In this document: in pieces, positions 53,547 through 64,000 of the stretch | Position numbering within the stretch: position 1 is the first letter of the stretch | Layout of the letters: each line of letters begins with the position of its first letter | DNA from: Shewanella sp. Isolate11 | GTDB taxonomy: Bacteria > Pseudomonadota > Gammaproteobacteria > Enterobacterales > Shewanellaceae | DNA: 64,000 nt | Reading direction: 5' to 3' | NCBI RefSeq assembly: GCF_022398315.1 | Contig: NZ_JAKEVF010000006.1 | Coordinates: 88,370 to 152,369, forward strand | The notes under the pieces: generated by a model | What the model was told of the DNA's origin: nothing | The model's input: only the letters and a program-made list of their open reading frames with translations | The model's database searches: none | Made by a program: the position numbers and the translations under genes

Positions 53547-54929
53547 TTATGAAGATAACGTACGGATCAAGTTAGCATAATCTTCTTTAATGTCATGACT
53601 TTCTTCACGCAGCTGCGCAATTTTACGACAGGCGTGTAGCACTGTCGTATGGTCACGACCACCAAAGGCATCGCCGATCTCCGGCAAACTTTGGTTTGTG
53701 AGTTCTTTTGATAACGCCATCGCCATCTGTCTTGGTCGCGCAACACTGCGTGAACGACGTTTTGACAACATATCAGCCATCTTGATCTTGTAATATTCAG
53801 CAACGGTTTTCTGAATATTGTCTATAGTGACTAATTTTTCTTGTAGAGCCAAGAGATCTCTTAGGGCTTCGCGCACAAAATCGATAGTGATTGGACGACC
53901 GGTGAAATTAGCATTGGCAATCACACGGTTTAATGCCCCTTCAAGCTCTCGTACGTTAGAACGTAAACGCTTGGCTATAAAGAAAGCTACTTCATCTGGC
54001 AAATTAATACCACTCTCTTGCGCCTTACGCATCAAGATGGCCACACGGGTTTCTAATTCTGGCGGCTCAATTGCAACGGTTAATCCCCAGCCGAAACGCG
54101 ATTTAAGACGATCTTCAACACCATCGATCTCTTTAGGGTAGCGATCAGAGGTCAAGATGATTTGATGATTACCTTCTAGCAAAGCATTAAAGGTATGGAA
54201 AAACTCTTCTTGAGATCTGTCTTTATTGGCAAAGAACTGAATGTCATCGATAAATAAAGCATCAACACTACGGTAGTAACGCTTAAACTCTTCAATCGCA
54301 TTATTCTGTAGTGCCTTGACCATGTCCTGCACAAAACGCTCAGAGTGCATATAAACAACTTTAGCGTCAGGCTTGTTCTTAATGATGCCATTACCAACCG
54401 CATGCAATAGGTGAGTCTTACCCAAACCAGTGCCACCATATAGGAATAGTGGGTTATAAGCACCGCCCGGATTTTCAGAAACTTGTAGCGCAGCTGCTTT
54501 ACCTAACTGGTTAGATTTACCTTCTACGAAATTATCAAATTGGTAAGTCGGATTGATATTACTTCTGTGATTGGTATTCACTGAAGGTTCATGGGTATTA
54601 AATGAAGGCTTAGCTGGAGAATGAGTTGCTGTAGGCGTAGCAGTGGTCTTTACCGCAGCTGTCGCCTTAACAGGCTGGCTTGCGGGACGACTACCAATGT
54701 CGAAACGTAACTTAGGTGCGTCACTTCCGAGCTGCTCAGTAAAGAACTGATTAATGGTATTAAGGTATTTGTCCCTGACCCAATCGAGAACGAATCGATT
54801 CGGTGCATATAATACGAGAGTATCCCCATCCATTTCGGCTTGCAACGGTCTGATCCACATACTAAATTGCTGAGCAGAAAGCTCGTCTTGTAGTCGTCCG
54901 ATACATTGCTGCCAAAGTGAAACCGCCAC
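53547..54929 (-). CDS. dnaA: Chromosomal replication initiator DnaA
   Basis: A 460-residue AAA+ initiator. Domain I is [17 protein letters not shown] onward, followed by a low-complexity Pro/Ala/Thr linker. Walker A is [11 protein letters not shown], Walker [11 protein letters not shown], and the C-terminal DNA-binding signature [16 protein letters not shown]. The start is GTG at 54929, as is usual for enterobacterial dnaA. It opens dnaA-dnaN-recF-gyrB; DnaA boxes upstream suggest autoregulation. Confidence 0.98.
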   Translation of the reverse strand: MAVSLWQQCIGRLQDELSAQQFSMWIRPLQAEMDGDTLVLYAPNRFVLDWVRDKYLNTINQFFTEQLGSDAPKLRFDIGSRPASQPVKATAAVKTTATPTATHSPAKPSFNTHEPSVNTNHRSNINPTYQFDNFVEGKSNQLGKAAALQVSENPGGAYNPLFLYGGTGLGKTHLLHAVGNGIIKNKPDAKVVYMHSERFVQDMVKALQNNAIEEFKRYYRSVDALFIDDIQFFANKDRSQEEFFHTFNALLEGNHQIILTSDRYPKEIDGVEDRLKSRFGWGLTVAIEPPELETRVAILMRKAQESGINLPDEVAFFIAKRLRSNVRELEGALNRVIANANFTGRPITIDFVREALRDLLALQEKLVTIDNIQKTVAEYYKIKMADMLSKRRSRSVARPRQMAMALSKELTNQSLPEIGDAFGGRDHTTVLHACRKIAQLREESHDIKEDYANLIRTLSS

Positions 54930-55374
54930 GTATTTATCCCCAAAAGATCATATAGAAAGAGATGTATTCTATAGTGAGACAGCAAGGATCGCTATCCTTA
55001 AAATAGATTTATCCCCAGTAATATCATCATTATTTATTTACACAGATCCAAAACGATCCACCGCGATCAATTTATTTTAATAAAGCGCAAAACTCAGCTT
55101 TATTAAGGGATCGAGATCGATCTATAATTAGCGACCTTCGATCAATGCAATGAGTCCTAGATCCACAAGATGTAGTGTCCATTCACAGAGTTATCCACAC
55201 TAGATAGTGTATTAGGGTCACTTTATAAGAAGATATAGTGGCAGAATTTGTTCACTTGTTGGTTTTGCTTATTGACGAGCATAACTAAAGTGATTACAAT
55301 TCGGCCTCTTTTTTGCCCTTACCTCTTTTACAAGAGAGTAAGGTTTATTCACCTAACAAAGACGGATTGCCATA
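54930..55374. other. dnaA-rpmH intergenic region with DnaA boxes and clustered GATC
   Basis: 445 non-coding bp between divergent dnaA and rpmH. DnaA-box-like sequences are TTATCCCCA at 54934 and 55009 and the exact TTATCCACA at 55191-55199. About ten GATC sites fall between 54946 and 55165, and the surrounding DNA is AT-rich. It holds the dnaA and rpmH promoters. The features are consistent with dnaA autoregulation, or with a Pseudomonas-type origin; the second region at 61846 is the better origin candidate. Confidence 0.7.
55272..55300 (+). promoter_or_regulatory. Sigma-70 promoter of rpmH-rnpA
   Basis: TTGACG, 17 nt, then TACAAT: a near-consensus pair about 75 nt before rpmH, as expected for a highly expressed ribosomal-protein gene. 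Confidence 0.8.
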
Positions 55375-55512
55375 ATGAGTAAACGTACTTTTCAACCTAG
55401 CAACCTGAAGCGCAAGCGTTCTCACGGCTTCCGCGCTCGTATGGCTACTGTAGGTGGCCGTAAGGTCATCGCACGTCGTCGTGCAAAAGGTCGCGCTCGT
55501 CTTTCTGCTTAA
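55375..55512 (+). CDS. rpmH: 50S ribosomal protein L34
   Basis: A 45-residue, very basic protein: [38 protein letters not shown] and LSA. This is the full normal L34. rnpA begins 9 nt later, the conserved arrangement. Confidence 0.98.
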
Positions 55513-55521
55513 TAAGTAGAA

Positions 55522-55884
55522 ATGCAAGTGACCAGCTATACCTTTACGCGGGAGTTACGTTTGTTAACTCCCGCGCAATTCAAATCTGTATTCTCAAATC
55601 CCATCAAAGCTTCTTCGGCTGAAATTACCTTACTTGCTGTTCCTAACTCTGAGCAACATCCACGTATTGGATTAACCGTTGCTAAACGTTACGTAAAGAA
55701 AGCTAATCAACGCAACAGAATAAAACGTATCATCCGCGATAATTTTCGTTTGCATCAGCACGAATTACCGCCGGTGGATATTGTGGTTCTGGTAAGAAAT
55801 GGTGTCTTGAATATGGATAATCCGGCACTACATAAATTGGTAGAGAAGTTATGGCGCAAACTCAGTCGCCGTTACAATGGCTAG
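55522..55884 (+). CDS. rnpA: Ribonuclease P protein component
   Basis: A 120-residue basic protein that assists RNase P RNA in tRNA 5' maturation. The signature [19 protein letters not shown] (RNR motif) is intact. It overlaps the start of yidD by 34 nt, a layout seen in many bacteria. Confidence 0.97.
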   Translation: MQVTSYTFTRELRLLTPAQFKSVFSNPIKASSAEITLLAVPNSEQHPRIGLTVAKRYVKKANQRNRIKRIIRDNFRLHQHELPPVDIVVLVRNGVLNMDNPALHKLVEKLWRKLSRRYNG

Positions 55885-56105
55885 CCAGCAAATTAATTCG
55901 TGGCTATCAAATCTTTATCAGCCCTATACTAGGGCCTAAATGCCGTTTTCATCCCACATGTTCCAATTACGCATTAGAAGCAATTCGATTGCATGGATTT
56001 GTGAAAGGGAGTTGGTTTGCAGGGAAACGCGTATTAAAATGTCACCCTTTACATCCGGGCGGTGAAGATCCCGTCCCCACTAAAAATAACAGGTGTAATA
56101 AATAG
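55851..56105 (+). CDS. yidD: Membrane protein insertion efficiency factor YidD
   Basis: An 84-residue protein: [31 protein letters not shown] and [14 protein letters not shown] hold the three conserved cysteines and the HPGG motif. It aids YidC-dependent insertion at the inner membrane. It is translationally nested with rnpA and lies 3 nt before yidC. Confidence 0.95.
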   Translation: MAQTQSPLQWLASKLIRGYQIFISPILGPKCRFHPTCSNYALEAIRLHGFVKGSWFAGKRVLKCHPLHPGGEDPVPTKNNRCNK

Positions 56106-56108
56106 GCT

Positions 56109-57740
56109 ATGGAATCTCAACGCAATATATTGCTTATCGGTCTGCTTTTTGTCAGCTTTTTGCTGTGGCAGCAATGGCAAACAGACAAAAATCCGCAGCA
56201 GGCTGCGACAACATCTTCAGTTTCAGCGTCTCCGAGCGTTACAGATTCACACAGTACTGACGTCCCCGATTCAGATGCTGCACTACCTGAGGCAGTTGCA
56301 GTTTCTAAAGAACTGATCAAGGTAACGACCGACCAGTTAATTTTAAAAATTAATCCTGTTGGTGGTGATATCGTATACTCGGCATTAGTCGATCATAAAC
56401 TTGAAGAAGACAAAGAAGACCCATTTGTACTACTTCAACAAACTAACGATATCTTCTACACAGCTCAAAGTGGCTTGATCGGTCGTAATGGTATCGACAG
56501 CAGTACTAAAGGTCGTGCACATTATTCGGCTCAATCACAGCAATATACGCTGGCTGATGGTCAAGACACTCTTGAAATACCACTTACTTACCTTGCAGAT
56601 AATGGAGTTACGTACACTAAAGTATTTACCCTGCATCGTGGTCAGTTCGATATCAATGTAGACTACCGAATCAATAATACTTCATCTGAACAGCTTCAAG
56701 TTCAGATGTATGGCCAGATTAAGCACAGCATCAAGAAAAGCGAAAGCAGCATGATGATGCCGACATATCGCGGTGCCGCTTTCTCAACGCAAGATACACG
56801 TTATGAGAAGTACAGCTTCGAAGATATGGCCGACAAAAACCTAGATAAGAAGACCCTAGGTGGTTGGGCAGCTATGCTACAACACTACTTCGTATCGGCT
56901 TGGATTCCACCTGCAAATGACCAAAACACCATTTTCACTAGCATTAGTGCTGGTGGACTGGCCAATATTGGTTTCCGCGGTGCAGTATATGACATAGCAC
57001 CTGGCTCGCAACAAACAATCGGTGCCCAATTCTACGTTGGTCCTAAAGATCAAAAAGCCTTATCAGCAATCTCTGAGTCTTTAAACTTAGTAGTGGATTA
57101 CGGTTTCCTTTGGTGGCTAGCTATCCCTATTCATTGGCTACTGATGTTCTATCAATCATTTGTGGGTAACTGGGGTGTAGCGATTATCCTCATCACCTTG
57201 ACGGTTCGTGGTCTGCTTTACCCGCTGACTAAAGCGCAATACACCTCTATGGCGAAGATGCGTAACTTGCAACCTAAGCTAGCAGATATGAAAGAGCGCT
57301 TCGGTGATGACCGCCAGAAGATGGGACAAGCCATGATGGAGCTGTATAAGAAAGAGAAAGTTAACCCTATGGGTGGCTGTCTTCCTATTCTGTTACAGAT
57401 GCCAATCTTCATCGCACTATACTGGGTACTATTAGAAAGCTACGAATTGCGTCATGCACCATTTATGCTTTGGATCAGTGACTTATCAGTACAGGATCCA
57501 TACTATGTGCTGCCATTGCTAATGGGTGTATCTATGTTCCTAATGCAGAAGATGCAACCTATGGCGCCAACTATGGACCCAATGCAGCAAAAGATGATGC
57601 AGTGGATGCCTGTGGTATTTACCGTATTCTTCCTATGGTTCCCAGCAGGTCTTGTACTGTACTGGCTAGTCGGTAACTTAGTTGCTATTACCCAACAGAA
57701 GATCATCTATGCCGGTTTGGAGAAAAAAGGGTTAAAATAA
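56109..57740 (+). CDS. yidC: Membrane protein insertase YidC
   Basis: A 543-residue Gram-negative YidC. The first membrane helix ([18 protein letters not shown]) is followed by a large periplasmic beta-domain (to about residue 330). Four or five helices of the insertase core follow, with the conserved arginine in [20 protein letters not shown] and [21 protein letters not shown]. It inserts inner-membrane proteins with or without Sec. A terminator follows. Confidence 0.97.
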   Translation: MESQRNILLIGLLFVSFLLWQQWQTDKNPQQAATTSSVSASPSVTDSHSTDVPDSDAALPEAVAVSKELIKVTTDQLILKINPVGGDIVYSALVDHKLEEDKEDPFVLLQQTNDIFYTAQSGLIGRNGIDSSTKGRAHYSAQSQQYTLADGQDTLEIPLTYLADNGVTYTKVFTLHRGQFDINVDYRINNTSSEQLQVQMYGQIKHSIKKSESSMMMPTYRGAAFSTQDTRYEKYSFEDMADKNLDKKTLGGWAAMLQHYFVSAWIPPANDQNTIFTSISAGGLANIGFRGAVYDIAPGSQQTIGAQFYVGPKDQKALSAISESLNLVVDYGFLWWLAIPIHWLLMFYQSFVGNWGVAIILITLTVRGLLYPLTKAQYTSMAKMRNLQPKLADMKERFGDDRQKMGQAMMELYKKEKVNPMGGCLPILLQMPIFIALYWVLLESYELRHAPFMLWISDLSVQDPYYVLPLLMGVSMFLMQKMQPMAPTMDPMQQKMMQWMPVVFTVFFLWFPAGLVLYWLVGNLVAITQQKIIYAGLEKKGLK

Positions 57741-57759
57741 TCCTTAGCTCCAACTAGTT

Positions 57760-57796
57760 AAAAGCGGTCGGATACTCTGTATTGACCGCTTTTTTG
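57760..57796 (+). terminator. Terminator after yidC
   Basis: AAAAGCGGTC (57760-57769) pairs with GACCGCTTTT (57784-57793); T-run to 57795. It separates yidC from mnmE. Confidence 0.85.
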
Positions 57797-57843
57797 CTTT
57801 TAATGAACAACCAAACTTCGCTTTTAACTTAGGAAAAACAGTA

Positions 57844-59205
57844 ATGACTACAGATACTATAGTGGCACAAGCCACCGCTCCTGGACGCGGCGGTGTAGGT
57901 ATCATTCGAGTCTCAGGCGACAAAGCCAGCGACGTCGCTATGGCTGTTTTAGGTCATCTACCTAAAACCCGCTATGCCGATTACTGTGATTTTAAAGACG
58001 ACCAAGGCCAGGTGATCGATCAGGGCATCGCCCTATTCTTCAAAGGCCCAAACTCCTTTACTGGCGAAGATGTACTGGAACTACAGGGTCACGGCGGCCA
58101 AATCGTTTTAGATATGCTAATTAATCGCGTAATGGATATCAGCGGCGTACGTATTGCTAAGCCGGGTGAATTCAGCGAGCAAGCGTTTATGAACGATAAG
58201 CTGGATCTTACCCAAGCCGAAGCGATTGCTGATCTTATCGATGCAACCAGTGAACAGGCAGCAAAAAGCGCCCTCAATTCATTACAAGGCGAATTTTCTA
58301 CCCAGATCCATGAGCTGGTTGAGCAAGTCACTAATCTACGTCTATATGTTGAGGCGGCTATTGATTTCCCTGATGAAGAGGTCGATTTTCTCTCCGATGG
58401 TAAAATTGCCGGTTCGCTTAACCACATCATAGATAAACTCGATTCAGTACAATCGAGTGCTAAACAAGGCGCGATTATCCGTGAAGGGATGAAAGTTGTT
58501 ATCGCAGGTCGGCCTAATGCAGGGAAATCGAGTCTGCTAAATGCCCTTGCCGGTAAAGAGTCCGCCATTGTGACCGAAATTGCTGGAACGACACGAGATG
58601 TATTACGCGAACATATCCATCTCGATGGCATGCCACTGCATATCATAGATACCGCCGGTTTACGTGATACTACAGATACCGTCGAGCAAATAGGTATCGA
58701 GCGCGCTTGGGCCGAAATAGACACCGCAGATCAGGTGTTGTTTATGGTCGATGGCACCACAACAGATGCTGTCGATCCCCATGATATTTGGCCAGACTTT
58801 ATCGACAGGTTACCTAAAAACCTGGGGATTACCGTTATCCGTAATAAAGCGGATTTAACAGGAGAACCTCTGGCGACCAGTGAAGATCATGGTCATAAAG
58901 TATTTAAACTTTCAGCCAAAACTGGCTTAGGTGTTGCGGAACTGAAAGATCACCTCAAAACCTTAATGGGTTATAAAAGTAATCTTGAAGGCGGCTTTAT
59001 TGCCCGCAGACGTCATTTAGAAGCATTAGAACTGGCCAGCAGTCATCTACTACTCGGCAAAGAACAACTAGAAGTTTTTCAGGCGGGAGAACTATTGGCC
59101 GAAGAGTTACGCATGTGCCAACTGGCACTTTCTGAAATTACCGGTAAATTCACTTCAGACGATCTACTAGGTAAAATATTCAGCTCTTTCTGTATAGGAA
59201 AATAG
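57844..59205 (+). CDS. mnmE: tRNA modification GTPase MnmE
   Basis: A 453-residue GTPase that, with MnmG, makes the cmnm5 group on wobble uridines. The N-terminal folate-binding domain has [17 protein letters not shown]. The helical domain carries the G domain: [24 protein letters not shown] and NKAD. The C-terminal FCIGK cysteine is present. Its partner mnmG lies 3 kb away, split from it here by a sulfotransferase, a methyltransferase and mioC. Confidence 0.97.
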   Translation: MTTDTIVAQATAPGRGGVGIIRVSGDKASDVAMAVLGHLPKTRYADYCDFKDDQGQVIDQGIALFFKGPNSFTGEDVLELQGHGGQIVLDMLINRVMDISGVRIAKPGEFSEQAFMNDKLDLTQAEAIADLIDATSEQAAKSALNSLQGEFSTQIHELVEQVTNLRLYVEAAIDFPDEEVDFLSDGKIAGSLNHIIDKLDSVQSSAKQGAIIREGMKVVIAGRPNAGKSSLLNALAGKESAIVTEIAGTTRDVLREHIHLDGMPLHIIDTAGLRDTTDTVEQIGIERAWAEIDTADQVLFMVDGTTTDAVDPHDIWPDFIDRLPKNLGITVIRNKADLTGEPLATSEDHGHKVFKLSAKTGLGVAELKDHLKTLMGYKSNLEGGFIARRRHLEALELASSHLLLGKEQLEVFQAGELLAEELRMCQLALSEITGKFTSDDLLGKIFSSFCIGK

Positions 59206-59584
59206 CGCTGCACAGTAAACGGGCATAATAATTAAAATTATGCCTGTCATTATCTCTGCGTTTTAGCCCGCAAGCTATAGGTTATTTCCCAAATAAGTAT
59301 GATAGATATCCTCTAACAAAGCCGATCCACCAAGGATCCCAGCACCATTTTAGAGCATGATAATCAATAAAAAGATCTATTTAATCAACAGAGATATCAA
59401 CAAGTAATACAGTAAAGGATCTTGGCAGTTTTATTCTATTATACAGCCCTAACATACTGATTAATATTTGTTTTATTTTTTAACCTTATCTAATTGCTTG
59501 ATTCAACCAATAATTTTTAGATCTCAAGCTAAAAGTTATACTCAAAGTCATTTCAACTAAAAATGTGCGATCTAACCGTAGATC
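59206..59584. other. 379-bp gap between mnmE and the sulfotransferase gene
   Basis: AT-rich non-coding DNA between converging genes. An inverted repeat, GGCATAAT (59222-59229) and ATTATGCC (59237-59244), may form a weak terminator of mnmE, without a T-run. Several GATC occur. No small gene is evident. Confidence 0.6.
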
Positions 59585-60322
59585 CTAGCGCTTAAAGCTG
59601 CTAGGCAAATATACACTTAAACGATCATCCAATTTATAACTAAAGAACTTACGTTTATTGGGACCACTCGCATTACTGCTTATCTTATTTTCATGCTTAT
59701 ATTCATCCCAGCTTGCCACATTTCTTCCTCTGTTCAGGTGTGGAAATGCCGCTTCAGATGCGGATAATTGCGATGAATCTATCTCTAAAAACGCCATTAA
59801 CGCTGCAAAACTATCAGAGTGACTAGGATCTAAAGCAATAAACTGAGATGAGTTTGGATCAATATCGGTAAAGTAATCAAAAACCTGTTGTTTATGAAAC
59901 TGATAACAATGGATTAAATGTGCATCATCCATTGGGTCATCAACGCTGAAAATCCCAAAACTATGATTAAAACTACGTTTTAAAATGGGATGAAACCTGC
60001 CCTGTGTTTCATCTAAATGCACTAACATCCGACCAAGTAACATCTGCATCGATGGCAGCCAAACATCCAAGGCTCTATCGAGATAGATAAATTTCGCATT
60101 CGGATATAAGCGATGCAGCTGGCGATAATCACTAAAACATGGGGCATCAGATACAACATTGGCAAGCTCAAATGTCTGTTGAGTAAAGGCTTGATGAGCA
60201 ACTTTAAATCCTAAATTCAACAAAGCAACACTCATGCTGGTGGTGCCGGTACGTGGCAAACCTATAATAAATATCTTGCTGGTGGAATTAGGATAACTCG
60301 CATTGATAAGATTAATGCTCAT
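59585..60322 (-). CDS. Sulfotransferase-family protein
   Basis: A 245-residue protein with the 5'-phosphosulfate loop at the N-terminus (KIFIIGLPRTGTTSMSVALL) and a following block (LYPNAKFIYLDRALDVWLPS) typical of the PAPS-binding second motif, in the layout of the Sulfotransferase_4 (P-loop) group. It has no signal peptide. The acceptor is unknown. It is a lone minus-strand gene inside a plus-strand cluster and divergent from the methyltransferase gene, suggesting an inserted pair. Confidence 0.8.
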   Translation of the reverse strand: MSINLINASYPNSTSKIFIIGLPRTGTTSMSVALLNLGFKVAHQAFTQQTFELANVVSDAPCFSDYRQLHRLYPNAKFIYLDRALDVWLPSMQMLLGRMLVHLDETQGRFHPILKRSFNHSFGIFSVDDPMDDAHLIHCYQFHKQQVFDYFTDIDPNSSQFIALDPSHSDSFAALMAFLEIDSSQLSASEAAFPHLNRGRNVASWDEYKHENKISSNASGPNKRKFFSYKLDDRLSVYLPSSFKR

Positions 60323-60503
60323 GTTCTCTGTCGCTCATCGCATAGCTTTATGCTGAATTTTAATTTTATTCGGAAGTATATCTAATTAGAAACTAAGCGG
60401 ATATGGCTCGATTTAAGCCAAAACTTGCTTAAAGGTAACAAGAGACCATCAAATTATCGATTGGTATATACTGGATCCTATCATCCGATTGCAGTCTGTT
60501 TTT

Positions 60504-61277
60504 ATGTTAGATAAAAGCCAATTAAGTGGAAAAATCTCTTCTATAGATCAACAAGCAGAAATTGCTAAATTTGATGCTCTTGCTCAAGAATGGCGAGATC
60601 CCAATGGCAAGTTTAAACACGTATTGCGCTTTAATCAGACTCGATTAACCGCAATAGAAAACGCCATTGCGATCCACTTTAAACGGGATCTGACACAAGA
60701 TATTCCCTTTGAGGGCTTAAAGATCTTAGATATAGGTTGTGGAGTTGGACTATTATGTGAACCCCTCGCAAGCCAAGGTGCAGCTGTAACAGGTATAGAT
60801 GCCAGCGCCCATAACATCACTATGGCGACTCAACATGCCAAAGCTTGGTCAATAAAAGTAGATTACAAACATTGCCTTGCAAGCGACTTAGTCGATATAG
60901 AAACCCAATATGATGTGATTTTAAATACTGAAGTTATCGAGCATATTGAAGATAAACAACAGCTTATTGATATCTGTTGTGAAAAACTTAAACCACAAGG
61001 TTTATTGATCATGGCAACGTTAAATCGCACGTTTGCCTCTTATTTAATAGCCATTATTGGCGCAGAATATGTGATGCAATATCTACCCAAAGGAACCCAT
61101 GATTGGCAGCATTTCGTTAAACCTGAAGAACTGGATAAAATGATTGCAACTAGAGGGTTAGCCACCATTACCACTGAAGGAATGACTTTTAATCCGTTAA
61201 CGACTAAATGGAAAATTGGTAATAATACTCGAGTAAATTACCTGCTTTACGCCTATAAACCTAAGTCGACGACATAG
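60504..61277 (+). CDS. UbiG-like O-methyltransferase (alphaproteobacterial/COQ3-style)
   Basis: A 257-residue class I SAM methyltransferase. Motif I is ILDIGCGVGLLCEPLA and motif IV ILNTEVIEHIED. AEIAKFDALAQEWRDPNGKFK and YLPKGTHDWQHFVKPEEL are the UbiG hallmarks, and the DPNGKFK and KGTHDW wording is closer to alphaproteobacterial and mitochondrial UbiG/COQ3 than to E. coli UbiG. A ubiquinone 3-O-methyltransferase role is likely by family, but a second substrate is possible if the organism has another ubiG. The start is ATG 60504; TTG 60489 is possible. Confidence 0.78.
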   Translation: MLDKSQLSGKISSIDQQAEIAKFDALAQEWRDPNGKFKHVLRFNQTRLTAIENAIAIHFKRDLTQDIPFEGLKILDIGCGVGLLCEPLASQGAAVTGIDASAHNITMATQHAKAWSIKVDYKHCLASDLVDIETQYDVILNTEVIEHIEDKQQLIDICCEKLKPQGLLIMATLNRTFASYLIAIIGAEYVMQYLPKGTHDWQHFVKPEELDKMIATRGLATITTEGMTFNPLTTKWKIGNNTRVNYLLYAYKPKSTT

Positions 61278-61404
61278 TGATATAACTCCAATTAACCGAA
61301 TCACTATCGCGTATTCCACAAGATCCTAGCCATATTTTCACTTATCATTGTGACAATAATCTTAGTGATCTCACCTTTTTATTCAGCAAAACGTAGGAAA
61401 TATC

Positions 61405-61845
61405 ATGGCCAAAATAGAACTCATCGTTGGAACAACACTAGGTAGTGCAGAATATGTAGCCGATGAATTAGCCGCTCAATTAGAAAGCTTAGACCATGAA
61501 ACAGAAGTGCATTTAACCCCAGAACTTAGCGATATCGATCCCAATAACCTTTGGTTAATCGTTTCATCGACTCATGGAGCTGGCGATTTACCTGACAATA
61601 TTCAGCCATTTTTTGATGAGATCCAGGCTAAAAAACCCAATTTAAATGCAACAAAATTTGCTTTATGTGCCATTGGCGACTCCAGTTACGATACTTTTTG
61701 TCAGGGACCAGAAAAACTTATCGAAGCAATGGAAAATTGCGGTGCACAAGTTTATGTGGATAAGATCCAGATCGATGTTCAATACGATCCCATCCCTGAA
61801 GAACCCGCTCAAGCTTGGTTAGCCGAATGGCAAGATAAACTCTAA
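61405..61845 (+). CDS. mioC: Flavodoxin MioC
   Basis: A 146-residue FMN protein: phosphate loop GTTLGSAEYVADELA, STHGAGDLPDN and GDSSYDTFCQGP. In E. coli MioC supports biotin synthase, and its gene lies next to oriC, transcribed toward it. The arrangement here is the same: mioC, origin-like region, then mnmG. AGGA precedes the ATG. Confidence 0.93.
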   Translation: MAKIELIVGTTLGSAEYVADELAAQLESLDHETEVHLTPELSDIDPNNLWLIVSSTHGAGDLPDNIQPFFDEIQAKKPNLNATKFALCAIGDSSYDTFCQGPEKLIEAMENCGAQVYVDKIQIDVQYDPIPEEPAQAWLAEWQDKL

Positions 61846-62327
61846 ATGATCTATAACCAGTAAAACCCAACAATAACTCACAGATTAGATCTAACTTACC
61901 CACAAATTAGATCTTAATATAACAAATTTGTGGATAACATATTATTTATAGATGATCTAACTCTGTATTATTCAACAGGCGATCTGACGATAGATCCACC
62001 TTGTGGATAAGTAAGCGATCTATCCCCAAGCTTAAGTCGGTTAGATCGCGATCAGATCACAGGAATATTTAGTTGTTAACTATTGATTTAAAATAAAAAT
62101 AAAGGTTATCCACCGTAATTAGCGATCCTAATAGTAAACATAATAAAGAGATCTATATAAAGATCTTAAGATCTATTAAGCCGATCCCATTGAGATCTAA
62201 ACCTCTAAAATGATCTTTCACCTAATGCTATCCAAGTGCTAAAATGCTCTGCTACTCGATAAGTAGTTTTTCCAAATGATTCGATATCATTTTTAATTTA
62301 GATACGGTTTTTATTTAAGGTACTGTG
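61846..62327. other. oriC: oriC candidate between mioC and mnmG
   Basis: 482 non-coding bp with the hallmarks of an enterobacterial oriC. DnaA boxes: TGTGGATAA at 61929-61937 and 62002-62010, CTATCCCCA at 62020-62028 and TTATCCACC at 62106-62114. About seventeen GATC sites are counted between 61849 and 62215. An AT-rich stretch with repeated GATCT (62150, 62162, 62170, 62194, 62212) next to mnmG resembles the 13-mer unwinding element of E. coli. Box order and flanking genes agree with the E. coli plan. Confidence 0.85.
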
Positions 62328-64000
62328 ATGCATTTTCATGAACGGTTTGATGTTATTGTTGTTGGTGGTGGCCATGCCGGAACCGAAGCGGCACTCGCAT
62401 CAGCTAGAATGGGTTCGAAAACATTATTACTGACCCACAACATAGATACCTTAGGCCAAATGTCCTGTAATCCTGCTATTGGTGGAATTGGTAAAGGACA
62501 TTTGGTTAAAGAGATCGATGCACTAGGCGGTGCTATGGCAACAGCTACCGACTTTGCAGGCATTCAATTTCGAACATTAAACTCCAGTAAAGGCCCTGCG
62601 GTACGCGCAACACGTGCACAAGCTGACAGAGCACTCTATCGAGCTAAGATCCAACAGATCTTACAAAACCAACCCAACCTTCGCCTCTTTCAACAATCGG
62701 TAGACGATCTAATTGTTGAAAACGATCGCGTTGTTGGTGTGGTTACCCAAATGGGATTGGCTTTCGAAGCACCAGCAGTCGTGTTAACTGCAGGCACTTT
62801 TTTGAGTGGTAAAATTCATATTGGTTTAGAAAATTACAGTGGTGGTCGTGCTGGTGATCCGCCATCAATTTCACTTGCTCATCGTTTACAAGAACTTCCT
62901 ATTCGAGTCGGCCGCCTTAAAACAGGTACCCCGCCTCGAATCGATGCCAATACCATTAATTTTGATTTGATGACGGAACAGAAAGGAGATGATCCTCTCC
63001 CTGTTATGTCATTTATTGGAGATGTAAGCCAACATCCACGCCAAGTTTCTTGTTATGTCACTCATACTAACGAGCGTACTCACGATATTATTCGTGGCGG
63101 ACTCGATCGCAGCCCAATGTATTCAGGTGTGATCGAAGGAATTGGCCCAAGATATTGTCCATCGATCGAAGATAAAATTAATCGCTTTGCCGATAAGACT
63201 TCTCACCAGATCTTTATCGAGCCAGAAGGATTAAATACCACTGAGATCTACCCTAACGGCATATCAACCAGTTTGCCTTTCGATGTGCAGTTAAATTTAG
63301 TGCGTTCTATCCAAGGGATGGAAAATGCACAAATAATTCGTCCTGGTTATGCCATTGAATATGATTATTTTGATCCCAGAGATCTAAAAAGCTCGTTAGA
63401 AACTAAGTCTATCAATGGTTTATTCTTTGCTGGACAAATCAATGGTACAACGGGTTATGAAGAAGCTGGTGCTCAAGGTCTATTGGCAGGGATGAACGCA
63501 TCACTTCAAATACAAGGTAAAGAGGCTTGGTGTCCACGTCGTGATGAAGCTTATCTTGGCGTATTGGTCGATGATTTATCCACTCTCGGTACTAAAGAGC
63601 CCTACCGCATGTTTACTAGCCGTGCTGAATATCGCCTATTGTTGCGTGAAGATAATGCCGATCTGCGCTTAACCGAAAAAGGTCGTGAGCTTGGTTTAGT
63701 TAACGATGATCGCTGGGCTAAGTTTAATGCTAAACGTGAAGCTATCGAATTAGAACTACAGCGTTTACGTAGCCAATGGATCCACCCTAATTCACCTCTG
63801 GTCGATGCTCTGAATCCACATTTGAAAACGCCAATCACCCGTGAAGCGACTTTCGAAGAGCTGTTGCGTCGTCCTGAGCTAGATTATCCCAAATTGATGG
63901 ATATTGAAGGTTTTGGCCCGGCAATTGAAGATCAACGTGCTGCCGAGCAAGTTCAGATCCAGGTGAAATACTCGGGTTACATTCAACGTCAGCAAGATGA
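62328..64000 (+). CDS. mnmG: tRNA uridine-5-carboxymethylaminomethyl modification enzyme MnmG, 3' end cut
   Basis: The first 557 codons of MnmG (GidA), the FAD/NADH partner of Mnm[21 protein letters not shown] is the FAD site; [29 protein letters not shown] and [20 protein letters not shown] match the family. The C-terminal domain is lost at the window edge. The ATG at 62328 has AAGG upstream. It adjoins the origin-like region, the standard position for this gene. Confidence 0.97.
   Translation, partial: MHFHERFDVIVVGGGHAGTEAALASARMGSKTLLLTHNIDTLGQMSCNPAIGGIGKGHLVKEIDALGGAMATATDFAGIQFRTLNSSKGPAVRATRAQADRALYRAKIQQILQNQPNLRLFQQSVDDLIVENDRVVGVVTQMGLAFEAPAVVLTAGTFLSGKIHIGLENYSGGRAGDPPSISLAHRLQELPIRVGRLKTGTPPRIDANTINFDLMTEQKGDDPLPVMSFIGDVSQHPRQVSCYVTHTNERTHDIIRGGLDRSPMYSGVIEGIGPRYCPSIEDKINRFADKTSHQIFIEPEGLNTTEIYPNGISTSLPFDVQLNLVRSIQGMENAQIIRPGYAIEYDYFDPRDLKSSLETKSINGLFFAGQINGTTGYEEAGAQGLLAGMNASLQIQGKEAWCPRRDEAYLGVLVDDLSTLGTKEPYRMFTSRAEYRLLLREDNADLRLTEKGRELGLVNDDRWAKFNAKREAIELELQRLRSQWIHPNSPLVDALNPHLKTPITREATFEELLRRPELDYPKLMDIEGFGPAIEDQRAAEQVQIQVKYSGYIQRQQD

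Noticed and set aside
58089..58724. 211-codon open frame antisense to mnmE
   Set aside because: It is wholly opposite a clear mnmE, has a biased serine/arginine composition typical of an antisense shadow, and no recognisable domain.

Overview
The window is a continuous stretch of a gammaproteobacterial chromosome spanning the replication-origin region. Gene content and order point to Shewanella or a close relative: a molybdenum formate dehydrogenase cluster with the DUF3305/DUF3306 and 65-residue TAT accessory genes; the blocks fadBA / pepQ-yigZ-trkH-hemG and dnaA-dnaN-recF-gyrB / rpmH-rnpA-yidD-yidC-mnmE; and mioC followed by an origin-like region and mnmG. The assignment rests on recalled families and gene order, not on a database search. 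I see no rRNA, tRNA, CRISPR array, insertion sequence or prophage. The first gene (fdhA) and the last (mnmG) are cut by the window edges.

Layout. 1-7953: formate dehydrogenase catalytic subunit, a small TAT protein, TorD-type chaperone, polyferredoxin and DUF3306/DUF3305 on the minus strand; divergently, fdhD and an HTH/PBP-like regulator. The divergent gap carries a near-perfect 21-bp palindrome. 8168-13538: cNMP/CBS/DUF294 protein with a DnaQ-like exonuclease, BCCT transporter and folM. 13649-17545: moeB-moeA, ferritin, and ribB behind an FMN riboswitch. 17724-25442: GIY-YIG protein, a repeat lipoprotein, M14 peptidase and an RND efflux operon. 25750-36819: divergent Tag-family glycosylase, GST, thioesterase, two HemG-like flavodoxins flanking a SqrR/BigR-like repressor, trkH, yigZ, pepQ and fadBA. 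37000-48766: ybaK, tusA, MOSC protein, a large TolB/amidohydrolase fusion, an unknown membrane-anchored protein, tag, glyQS and the 5-oxoprolinase genes pxpBCA. 48828-64000: gyrB, recF, dnaN, dnaA, then rpmH, rnpA, yidD, yidC, mnmE, a sulfotransferase, a UbiG-like methyltransferase, mioC, the origin-like region and mnmG.

How the genes fit together. Molybdenum-cofactor and sulfur handling recurs: formate dehydrogenase, FdhD, MoeA/MoeB, MOSC protein and TusA. fadBA is a fatty-acid oxidation operon with a PsrA-like palindrome and a FadR-like half-site upstream. The replication genes sit between two regions bearing DnaA boxes and clustered GATC sites (54930-55374 and 61846-62327). ParB-binding parS sequences lie 10-25 kb from the second: an exact 16-mer inside a terminator-like palindrome at 41849, a 15/16 copy at 36907 just after the fadA terminator, and two weaker palindromes inside genes.

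I found no clear wholly new multi-gene system. The most interesting signals are the parS/terminator combination, the two origin-like regions, the operator-like array before fdhD, an FdhD lacking the usual CxxC, and an unusual sulfotransferase plus alphaproteobacterial-style UbiG pair inserted between mnmE and mioC.
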